Positions 1-4,593 of a stretch of 6,775 bases of DNA are shown here, piece after piece. The stretch is from UBA1431 sp049324235 (GTDB lineage Bacteria; Bacillota; Clostridia; Christensenellales; UBA1431): assembly GCA_049324235.1 (NCBI GenBank), contig JBMOLJ010000078.1, forward strand, positions 1-6,775, in the 5' to 3' direction. A model generated the notes under the pieces. It saw only the letters and a program-made list of their open reading frames with translations. It made no database searches and was not told where the DNA came from. The position numbers were made by a program, and so were the translations under genes. The stretch's first letter is position 1, and every line of letters starts with the position of its first letter.

Positions 1-32
1 CATACATATGCAGGCCCGCAGAGTTTCATCCG

Positions 33-1100
33 TCAACCATTGGCCTTCTGCAACAGTTTCGAGCGCTCATCCAGAGCCAGAGCGTCGATCATTTCATCCA
101 GCTCGCCCAGCATGAAGGCTTCCAGTTTATACAGCGTCAAACCGATGCGGTGATCGGTGACCCTCCCCTGCGGAAAATTATAGGTCCGGATACGCTCCGA
201 GCGGTCGCCCGAGCCGACCTGGCTTTTGCGCTCCCGGGCAAGCTCGTCGTCCTGCTGCGAGCGCATCAGGTCCAGAAGACGGCTTTTGAGCACGCGCATC
301 GCCTTTTCCTTGTTTTTAAGCTGCGATTTTTCGTCCTGGCAGGTAACGACCAGGCCGGTGGGAATGTGCGTGATGCGTACGGCCGAGTCGGTGGTGTTCA
401 CGCTCTGCCCGCCGTGCCCCCCGCTCCGGTATACGTCCACGCGCAGATCGTTCGCATCGATCTGGACCTCAACGTCCTCGGCCTCGGGCAATACGGCCAC
501 CGTGGCCGCCGACGTGTGCACGCGGCCCTGCGACTCGGTTTCGGGTACGCGCTGCACGCGGTGCACCCCGCTCTCATACTTCAGCCTGGAGAACGCGCCC
601 CGTCCCGAAATGCTCATCACAACCTCTTTCACGCCGCCGATATCGGTCAGCGATGTGGAGAGCATCTCCATTTTATATCCTCTGCGCTCGGCATACCGCG
701 TATACATGCGCACAAGGTCCGCGCCGAAAAGCGCCGCTTCGTCGCCGCCTGTGCCCGCCCTGATTTCCATGATTACGTTTTTTTCGTCCCGGGGGTCTTT
801 GGGTACGAGCAGCAGTTTGAGCGCCATTTCGGAAGCTTCCAGCGCGCGCTGCACCTCGGGAAGCTCCTCCTGCGCAATTTCCCTGATTTCTCCGTCGCCG
901 TCCTCGAGCAGGCTTTTGAGTTCCTGCTCCTGCTCAAAAAGGCTCAGGTAGTTATCGTATTCGTGCACGATCTCCTCAAGAGCCGCATGCTTTTTCAACA
1001 CCTCGGTATACCGCGGCATATCATTCATAAGCGCGGGATCCGCAAGGTTTTTGCTCAGTTCATCGTATCGGGCCTTGATGCCTTCAAGTTTTTCGCGCAT
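33..1100 (-). CDS. prfA: Peptide chain release factor 1 (RF1)
   Basis: This 355-residue protein is a class I release factor. In the ribosomal A site it reads UAA and UAG and triggers hydrolysis of peptidyl-tRNA. The GGQ motif is at residues 230-232 in the context SGGHGGQSVN, where Gln232 is the catalytic and methylated residue. The codon-reading tripeptide is PET at 186-188 in HRVQRVPETESQG, which is the PxT type of RF1 rather than the SPF of RF2. The length fits the family (about 355-360), and the N-terminal helical domain and the C-terminal part (TYNFPQGRVTDHRIG) are intact. The start is ATG with AAAGGG six nt upstream (1107-1112). The gene lies 21 nt after prmC and looks co-transcribed with it. 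The last 32 bases of the window, downstream of the stop, show no gene or terminator. Confidence 0.98.
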   Translation of the reverse strand: MREKLEGIKARYDELSKNLADPALMNDMPRYTEVLKKHAALEEIVHEYDNYLSLFEQEQELKSLLEDGDGEIREIAQEELPEVQRALEASEMALKLLLVPKDPRDEKNVIMEIRAGTGGDEAALFGADLVRMYTRYAERRGYKMEMLSTSLTDIGGVKEVVMSISGRGAFSRLKYESGVHRVQRVPETESQGRVHTSAATVAVLPEAEDVEVQIDANDLRVDVYRSGGHGGQSVNTTDSAVRITHIPTGLVVTCQDEKSQLKNKEKAMRVLKSRLLDLMRSQQDDELARERKSQVGSGDRSERIRTYNFPQGRVTDHRIGLTLYKLEAFMLGELDEMIDALALDERSKLLQKANG

Positions 1101-1121
1101 GTCCTTCCCTTTCAGCGTAAA

Positions 1122-1982
1122 TCATTTACCCTCGTATCTCCCGCTGACCACGCGGGGGCGCCCGCCGTCGTCGCGTACGACGCATATTGCGCCGAAACCG
1201 GCACGGAGCATCATTTCAGCTACGACCGCCGCCTGGTCGCTCGCCGTTTCCAGAACCAGCACACCGCCCTTACGGAGGTGCTGCCTTGCCGCAGGCACTA
1301 TTTTCCGGTAATAGTCCATCCCGTCCTCCCCGCCTCTGAGAGCAAGCGCGGGCTCAAAATCGCGCACCTCATGGGATATGGTTTCCATTTCATCGTCGCG
1401 GATATAGGGCGGATTGCTCACGATTGCGTGAAAACGCTCGCCCTGTAGTTTCTCGAACAGGTCCGATACCACAAAATGCATGCGTCCATACACTTTGTTC
1501 TGCTGCGCGTTTTTTTTCGCGACATCGATGCATACCGGCGAAACATCGGCCGCCCAGACGGACGCCTCCCGTTTGAGATGCGCAATGGAGATCCCCACCG
1601 CGCCCGATCCGCAGCACATATCCAGCACACGGCATTTGGAATGCTTGCTCAGGCAAGCCAGGGCTTCACGCACCAGCGTTTCGGTGTCCTGCCTCGGAAT
1701 AAGCACATGCTCGTGTACCAAAAACCACAGGCCCATAAAGCATTCTTTGCCTAAAATATATGCAAGGGGTTTACCGGACGCCCGTTCTTCAATTCTTTTC
1801 CAGAAAAGAGCGAGTTCTTTTTGCCCCATCTCTTTCATACCGTCGCGTAACAACCCTGCCATATCTGTTTGCAGGATATCCAGCAAAATAAACCGGGCTT
1901 CGTTTTGTGCGTTGGGTATTTGCGCCTGTTCCAGAGTCTGCCCCGCCTGCGAAAGTGCTTTAAGTGGGGTCATTACATTCAA
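1122..1982 (-). CDS. prmC: Release factor glutamine N5-methyltransferase PrmC (HemK)
   Basis: This 286-residue cytosolic enzyme belongs to the family that transfers a methyl group from S-adenosylmethionine to the GGQ glutamine of release factors; its substrate RF1 is encoded next door. The N-terminal helical domain (about 1-75) binds the release factor in known homologues. The Rossmann methyltransferase domain carries motif I, VLDMCCGSGAVG, at 119-130 and the catalytic NPPY at 190-193. The segment LIPRQDTETLV (94-104) corresponds to the usual PRPDTE motif, with Q in place of the second P; motif I reads DMCCGSG where D-x-CTGSG is common. The preferred start is TTG at 1982-1980. It overlaps the yqhQ stop codon by three nt and has GGAGG 10 nt upstream, which suggests translational coupling. 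An ATG three codons further in (1973) is possible but sits 19 nt from that site. Confidence 0.96.
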   Translation of the reverse strand: MNVMTPLKALSQAGQTLEQAQIPNAQNEARFILLDILQTDMAGLLRDGMKEMGQKELALFWKRIEERASGKPLAYILGKECFMGLWFLVHEHVLIPRQDTETLVREALACLSKHSKCRVLDMCCGSGAVGISIAHLKREASVWAADVSPVCIDVAKKNAQQNKVYGRMHFVVSDLFEKLQGERFHAIVSNPPYIRDDEMETISHEVRDFEPALALRGGEDGMDYYRKIVPAARQHLRKGGVLVLETASDQAAVVAEMMLRAGFGAICVVRDDGGRPRVVSGRYEGK

Positions 1983-2848
1983 AACTCTCTCTCCTCCGTT
2001 CGTGCGGCCCGATTAAACGCCGCAATAGCGACCTCAATCATACCGGACTCCGGCTCACGCGTAGTCAGGCGCTGGAGCTGCACGCCCGGAAAACGGATTG
2101 CCCGCCATACTAACGATTCGTGCCGCGCGGCAACGCGCAGCAGTTCGTAGGCAAGTCCGGTAACAACAGGCAGCATAAGCAAGCGTGTGCCGATGCGGAC
2201 ATACCATGCTCCGCTCCAGCCAAGAAGCGAAAACAGCACGATACTCAGCACTACAATCAACAACAGATAGCTCGTGCCGCAGCGCGGATGCAGCCGCGGA
2301 CAAACAGAAGCATTCTCAACATTCAATTCAAGCCCCCGCTCATAACAATGCACAACCTTATGCTCGGCGCCGTGATACATGAAAACACGGCGGATATCCC
2401 TGATTCTGGAAACCGCCCACAGGTATGCAAGGAAAAGGGCTAAACGCACAATGCCTTCGGCAATGTTCAGCAGATAGGGGTTCTGAAACAAAGGGGCCAT
2501 GGTGCCTGCCGCAACCGTGGGCAAGGCAATAAAAACCGCAAGCGCGATGATAACGGCCAACACCGTTGCCCATGCCCCGCCGGTATTTTGGTCAGTCTCA
2601 CCGGGAAACGCGAGGGCAGCCGAACGGTTGATGGATCGCATGCCCACCGACAGCATCTTCCACATCCTCCAGACGCCGCGCAACATGGGCCAGTTCCGCC
2701 AGTTACGCTTCGGCGGCGGCTTAATATGCTCGAAGTCCTCCACATGTATGGAACCGTCCGGTACGCGCACCGCCAGGGCTGTTGCGGTAGGCGACTGCAT
2801 CACCACGCCCTCAATGACGGCCTGGCCGCCCATGTATACCTTTTCCAA
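1979..2848 (-). CDS. yqhQ: DUF1385 family integral membrane protein (YqhQ-like), function unknown
   Basis: This is a conserved membrane protein of the DUF1385 family, which includes Bacillus YqhQ; no biochemical activity is known to me. With the start chosen here it is 289 residues. The N-terminus holds the family signature GGQAVIEGVVMQSP (7-20). Hydrophobic spans, likely membrane helices, lie at about 93-118, 129-147, 191-211 and 219-237. Two conserved polar motifs, YHGAEHKVVHCYE (158-170) and HPRCGTSYL (187-195), are rich in His, Cys and Glu and could form a metal or active site, but that is inference. The start is TTG at 2848-2846, six nt after AGGAG. The ATG at 2833 has only a weak GGAAAAGG before it. 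A longer reading frame from 2992 would overlap rpmE and add an unrelated N-terminus. The gene sits 109 nt after rpmE and overlaps prmC by three nt. Confidence 0.93.
   Translation of the reverse strand: MEKVYMGGQAVIEGVVMQSPTATALAVRVPDGSIHVEDFEHIKPPPKRNWRNWPMLRGVWRMWKMLSVGMRSINRSAALAFPGETDQNTGGAWATVLAVIIALAVFIALPTVAAGTMAPLFQNPYLLNIAEGIVRLALFLAYLWAVSRIRDIRRVFMYHGAEHKVVHCYERGLELNVENASVCPRLHPRCGTSYLLLIVVLSIVLFSLLGWSGAWYVRIGTRLLMLPVVTGLAYELLRVAARHESLVWRAIRFPGVQLQRLTTREPESGMIEVAIAAFNRAARTEEREF
1991..1997 (-). promoter_or_regulatory. Ribosome binding site of prmC inside the end of yqhQ
   Basis: GGAGGAG on the minus strand lies within the last codons of yqhQ (encoding part of EER). It is 8-10 nt before a TTG whose last two bases start the yqhQ TGA stop. 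The spacing favours TTG at 1982 over ATG at 1973. Confidence 0.7.
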
Positions 2849-2854
2849 TATTCT

Positions 2855-2859
2855 CTCCT
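2855..2859 (-). promoter_or_regulatory. Ribosome binding site of yqhQ, supports a TTG start
   Basis: AGGAG on the minus strand is followed by a 6-nt spacer and TTG (2848), giving a protein that begins MEKVYMGGQ, close to the expected N-terminus of DUF1385 proteins. Confidence 0.7.
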
Positions 2860-2879
2860 GTTTTCCCTGTTGTACAGAA

Positions 2880-2925
2880 ATAACACTATACCCGGTATGG
2901 AAAACACACACGGGAATAGTGTTAT
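2880..2925 (-). terminator. Hairpin between rpmE and yqhQ, possible weak terminator or attenuator
   Basis: The arms at 2880-2894 and 2911-2925 pair at 14 of 15 positions around a 16-nt loop. On the minus strand the hairpin is followed by TTTCTGT, which is only moderately T-rich. It lies 32 nt after the rpmE stop codon. It could partly end rpmE transcripts, so that the abundant ribosomal protein message exceeds the yqhQ-prmC-prfA message, or it could be an RNA processing or stability element. The stem is AT-rich at its base, so I am not sure it terminates. Confidence 0.4.
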
Positions 2926-2957
2926 AAACCAAAATTCTACCAAAAACTGTTATAAAA

Positions 2958-3155
2958 CTACAGGCTGTATCTGCGCTTGAAGCGGTCCACACGGCCTCCC
3001 GTATCCACTAGCTTTTGTTTTCCTGTAAAGAAAGGATGGCACTTTGAGCATATCTCAACGCGTATGTCTTTTTTTGTAGAACCTGTTTCAAAGGTTTCTC
3101 CGCAAGCGCAATGCACCGTGCATTTCTGATACTGGGGATGGATTCCCTCTTTCAT
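2958..3155 (-). CDS. rpmE: 50S ribosomal protein L31, zinc-binding type
   Basis: This 65-residue protein of the large ribosomal subunit sits in the intersubunit region in known structures. It begins MKEGIHPQYQK, as expected for bacterial L31 (compare MKKDIHP in Escherichia coli), and contains the hallmark CSKCHPFFTGKQ and GGRVDRFKRRY. Cys16, Cys18, Cys36 and Cys39 are all present, so this is the zinc-containing (C+) form rather than the zinc-free paralogue made under zinc starvation. There is one extra Cys at residue 12. The start is ATG at 3155 with AGGAG eight nt upstream; a GTG three codons earlier (3164) overlaps that site and is unlikely. A strong promoter lies just upstream (3190-3217), giving a leader of roughly 28 nt. 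I see no clear Zur operator. Confidence 0.97.
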   Translation of the reverse strand: MKEGIHPQYQKCTVHCACGETFETGSTKKDIRVEICSKCHPFFTGKQKLVDTGGRVDRFKRRYSL

Positions 3156-3163
3156 CGGTTTCA

Positions 3164-3168
3164 CTCCT
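3164..3168 (-). promoter_or_regulatory. Ribosome binding site of rpmE, fixes the ATG start
   Basis: AGGAG on the minus strand lies 8 nt before ATG 3155. The alternative in-frame GTG at 3164-3162 begins at the last base of this site and has no ribosome binding site of its own. Confidence 0.8.
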
Positions 3169-3189
3169 ACTCATTCTATAGCAGACTAT

Positions 3190-3217
3190 ATTATACCACA
3201 ACACCTGTATAAATCAA
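3190..3217 (-). promoter_or_regulatory. Sigma-A promoter of rpmE with extended -10
   Basis: On the minus strand, -35 TTGATT (3212-3217) is followed by a 16-nt spacer and a perfect -10 TATAAT (3190-3195) preceded by TGG, which makes the extended TGnTATAAT form. Transcription should start near 3183, about 28 nt before the rpmE ATG. This is probably the main promoter for rpmE and, by read-through, for yqhQ-prmC-prfA. Confidence 0.82.
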
Positions 3218-3384
3218 GGACAAAACCGTGACAAATTTTGACGCCGGGAACGCCCGCCCGCTTGCTGCTCAATACGGCCGCCGTACCACAAAAAAGCCTC
3301 GGACAACTGCAAACTCTTTTTACTGACTTGCCGCCCGAACACGCATTGACACGTTTAATCCTCATTACATTTGTTTCGCTGTTT
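3218..3384. other. Intergenic region between the rpmE promoter and the deoC terminator
   Basis: No gene is supported here. A 69-codon frame on the minus strand (3186-3395) crosses both the rpmE promoter and the deoC terminator, resembles no family I know and lacks a good ribosome binding site at its first codon. The only structure I noted is a 13-bp palindrome with core TACGGC/GCCGTA (3273-3285), of unknown meaning. Confidence 0.5.
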
Positions 3385-3421
3385 GTATAAACCAAAACAG
3401 CAGCCGAAGCTGCCGTTTTGG
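3385..3421 (-). terminator. Intrinsic terminator of deoC with UUCG tetraloop
   Basis: Arms at 3392-3404 and 3409-3421 pair at 12 of 13 positions, and the remaining pair is A-C. On the minus strand the loop is C(UUCG)G, a very stable tetraloop. The stem is followed by TTTATAC, a short U-rich tail. The hairpin begins 32 nt after the deoC stop and separates deoC from rpmE. Confidence 0.75.
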
Positions 3422-3452
3422 CGGGTGAAAGCTGCTACTGTGGAAAGCGAGC

Positions 3453-4172
3453 CTATGCCGTATATGGCGGTACGAGTCCGATTGCACGCATCTGATCCAG
3501 AGAATCTATGATCTCGGGAGCCGCGCGCGTTCCGATAAGATCGGCCCCTGCCAGCAGGAACGCATAGGCGTTCTGCGGCCGCGGGTATTTCACGCCCGAT
3601 ACCTTGAGCTTTACCTTTGTATCTTTCAGCGTTTCTTTCATGGTCAAGAACTGCGTCATGTCAAGGCCCTCAAACTGTCCGGTCCCGGTCTTTGCATAGT
3701 CAAGCCCCGCTTCCGCTATCAATTTGCAGGCGGTCGCGATTTCTTCCAGCGTGGCCTGGCAGAATTCAATGATGCCCTTTGTCAGACAGCCCTGCGCCGC
3801 GGATTTAAAATCCTTCAACTCCTGAAGCACCACATCGTACATTTTTGAACGCAGCGCGCCCATATTAATGGAGACGTCCAGCGACTGGCATCCTGCCTTA
3901 ACCGCCTGCTCGGTCTCAAACGCCTTGACGATGCCGGGGGACACTCCCCACGGGAAATCAATACCCGCCGCGATGAGTACGTCCGAGCCCGCAAGTTCTT
4001 CCTTTGCGACCGGTGTCCAGAAGTAAGAGTTCGTATAGTACGCCGCGCAGTTGTACTTTACGGCGTCCCTTGCTCCTTTCCGTACATCGTCCTCGGTAAT
4101 ATTCTTCGGGAGCAGGGCCAGGTCGAAAAGCTTGCCGATCGTTTCCTTTTGATACTTTGATAGATCAACCAT
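3453..4172 (-). CDS. deoC: Deoxyribose-phosphate aldolase family protein (DeoC-like), divergent
   Basis: This 239-residue protein is predicted to be a cytosolic class I (Schiff-base) aldolase with a TIM-barrel fold. Classic DeoC cleaves 2-deoxyribose 5-phosphate to glyceraldehyde 3-phosphate and acetaldehyde in deoxynucleoside breakdown. Family landmarks are Asp99 in LDVSINMG, the Schiff-base Lys161 in DYAKTGTGQFEG (KTSTG in classic enzymes), and Lys190 in KLKVSGVK (usually KASGGIR). The N-terminal DLALLP replaces the common DHTLLKP and so lacks the His. The three usual catalytic positions are kept, but the surrounding motifs drift, so the true substrate may be another sugar phosphate. The start is ATG with GGAG seven nt upstream (4180-4183). 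The gene is flanked by terminators on both sides and appears monocistronic; no other nucleoside-catabolism gene is in view. I see no convincing promoter. Confidence 0.85.
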   Translation of the reverse strand: MVDLSKYQKETIGKLFDLALLPKNITEDDVRKGARDAVKYNCAAYYTNSYFWTPVAKEELAGSDVLIAAGIDFPWGVSPGIVKAFETEQAVKAGCQSLDVSINMGALRSKMYDVVLQELKDFKSAAQGCLTKGIIEFCQATLEEIATACKLIAEAGLDYAKTGTGQFEGLDMTQFLTMKETLKDTKVKLKVSGVKYPRPQNAYAFLLAGADLIGTRAAPEIIDSLDQMRAIGLVPPYTA

Positions 4173-4178
4173 ATTTTA

Positions 4179-4321
4179 TCTCCGTTTCTGCGGCGGGTAA
4201 ATGAAAACCCCCTTGCATAAACGGGATGAAACTCATTTCCCTCGCGCGTTTATTTTTTACATGCGCAAAAAATATGCACATGCGCTAAGTCTTCAGGAAA
4301 TCTCCGGTCTCCGTTTCTGCG
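4179..4321. repeat. 14-nt direct repeat that includes the deoC ribosome binding site
   Basis: TCTCCGTTTCTGCG occurs exactly at 4179-4192 and 4308-4321, 129 bp apart. Read on the minus strand it is CGCAGAAACGGAGA, whose GGAG is the deoC ribosome binding site in the copy nearer the gene. The span given covers both copies. Confidence 0.75.
4259..4285. promoter_or_regulatory. Paired ACATGCGC direct repeats, possible operator for deoC
   Basis: ACATGCGC occurs at 4259-4266 and 4278-4285. The 19-bp period is close to two helical turns, and the copies lie about 90-115 bp upstream of the deoC start. That arrangement would suit a transcription factor binding tandem half-sites. I do not recognise the motif, so the regulatory role is inference. 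Confidence 0.3.
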
Positions 4322-4366
4322 TGGGAATTTCAATCTGAATGCCACATTGTCAGAATTGCATTTATA

Positions 4367-4398
4367 GTGGGGGATTTCAATCCCCCACACCCCCCCAC
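4367..4398 (+). repeat. REP-like hairpin with C-rich tail, copy A
   Basis: GTGGGGGATT (4367-4376) and AATCCCCCAC (4379-4388) form a perfect 10-bp stem with a 2-nt spacer, followed by a run of C (ACCCCCCCAC). A related structure in the opposite orientation is at 6746-6775: GATC palindrome, then CCCCCACATCCCCCC. The shared core is ATCCCCCACA(C/T)CCCCCC. Related short sequence (GTGGG-AATTTCAATC, 4321-4336) lies 46 bp before copy A. This resembles a dispersed extragenic palindrome; the family is not known to me. Confidence 0.5.
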
Positions 4399-4410
4399 GT
4401 ACGGTTTTCC

Positions 4411-4464
4411 TATAGCATCATCATATTATATATAGCATCATGTGTCAACATGTATATTCATGTT
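4411..4464. repeat. AT-rich direct repeats and palindrome between the rho and deoC units
   Basis: TATAGCATCAT occurs at 4411-4421 and 4431-4441 (20-bp period). It is followed by the palindrome AACATG-tatatt-CATGTT (4447-4464). The function is unknown. These could be regulator sites or leftovers of the nearby hairpin repeat. Confidence 0.35.
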
Positions 4465-4469
4465 CGCTT

Positions 4470-4511
4470 AAAAAGAAAAACTGCCGCGAAAATGCCTTCC
4501 GTTCTTCGCGG
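4470..4511 (-). terminator. Second intrinsic terminator downstream of rho
   Basis: On the minus strand CCGCGAA (4511-4505) pairs perfectly with TTCGCGG (4490-4484) around a 14-nt loop. After three bases comes TTTTTCTTTTT (4480-4470), a clear U-tract. It lies about 34 nt beyond the first rho terminator and likely catches read-through. Confidence 0.65.
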
Positions 4512-4530
4512 AAACGTCATAAAAAGCATA

Positions 4531-4570
4531 AAAGGAAATGAATAGCCCCGCTTTAAAACGCAAGCGGGGC
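4531..4570 (-). terminator. First intrinsic terminator of rho
   Basis: A perfect 9-bp GC-rich stem, GCCCCGCTT (4545-4553) with AAGCGGGGC (4562-4570), has an 8-nt loop. It is followed on the minus strand by the T-rich TATTCATTTCCTTTT. It begins 23 nt after the rho stop codon. Confidence 0.78.
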
Positions 4571-4593
4571 AGATATTCGGATGTAAGGGCGGT

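Larger units (their letters stand above)
4173..4469. other. Repeat-rich intergenic region upstream of deoC
   Basis: About 300 bp hold no supported gene. The region contains the deoC ribosome binding site, a 14-nt direct repeat (4179-4192 and 4308-4321), two copies of ACATGCGC spaced 19 bp apart (4259 and 4278), a GC-rich perfect hairpin with a C-rich tail (4367-4398), two copies of TATAGCATCAT spaced 20 bp apart (4411 and 4431) and a palindrome AACATG-6-CATGTT (4447-4464). A deoC promoter and operator presumably lie here, but I cannot pick -35 and -10 boxes with confidence. A 68-codon plus-strand frame (4339-4545) runs through these repeats and two terminators and is not believable. Confidence 0.55.

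Noticed and set aside
150..1448. Long plus-strand reading frame (432 codons) opposite prfA and prmC
   Set aside because: It lies antisense to two well-conserved genes, spans their junction, has no recognisable domain and its composition follows from the codon bias of the opposite strand.
2849..2992. 48-residue N-terminal extension of the DUF1385 protein
   Set aside because: It would overlap the end of rpmE, encode the inter-gene hairpin and add residues absent from the family.
3156..3189. Zur operator in front of rpmE
   Set aside because: The gene encodes the zinc-binding form, usually not zinc-repressed, and I see no clear Zur-type palindrome over the promoter.
3186..3395. 69-codon minus-strand frame between deoC and rpmE
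   Set aside because: It covers the rpmE promoter and runs into the deoC terminator, resembles no known family and has no good ribosome binding site.
4321..4388. CRISPR-like pair of repeats (GTGGG..ATTTCAATC twice, 46 bp apart)
   Set aside because: Only two imperfect short copies, no regular spacers, no cas genes; better explained as part of the hairpin repeat neighbourhood.
4339..4545. 68-codon plus-strand frame upstream of deoC
   Set aside because: It reads through the hairpin repeat (giving GGFQSPTPP-like residues), the AT-rich repeats and a rho terminator; no ribosome binding site or homology is visible.
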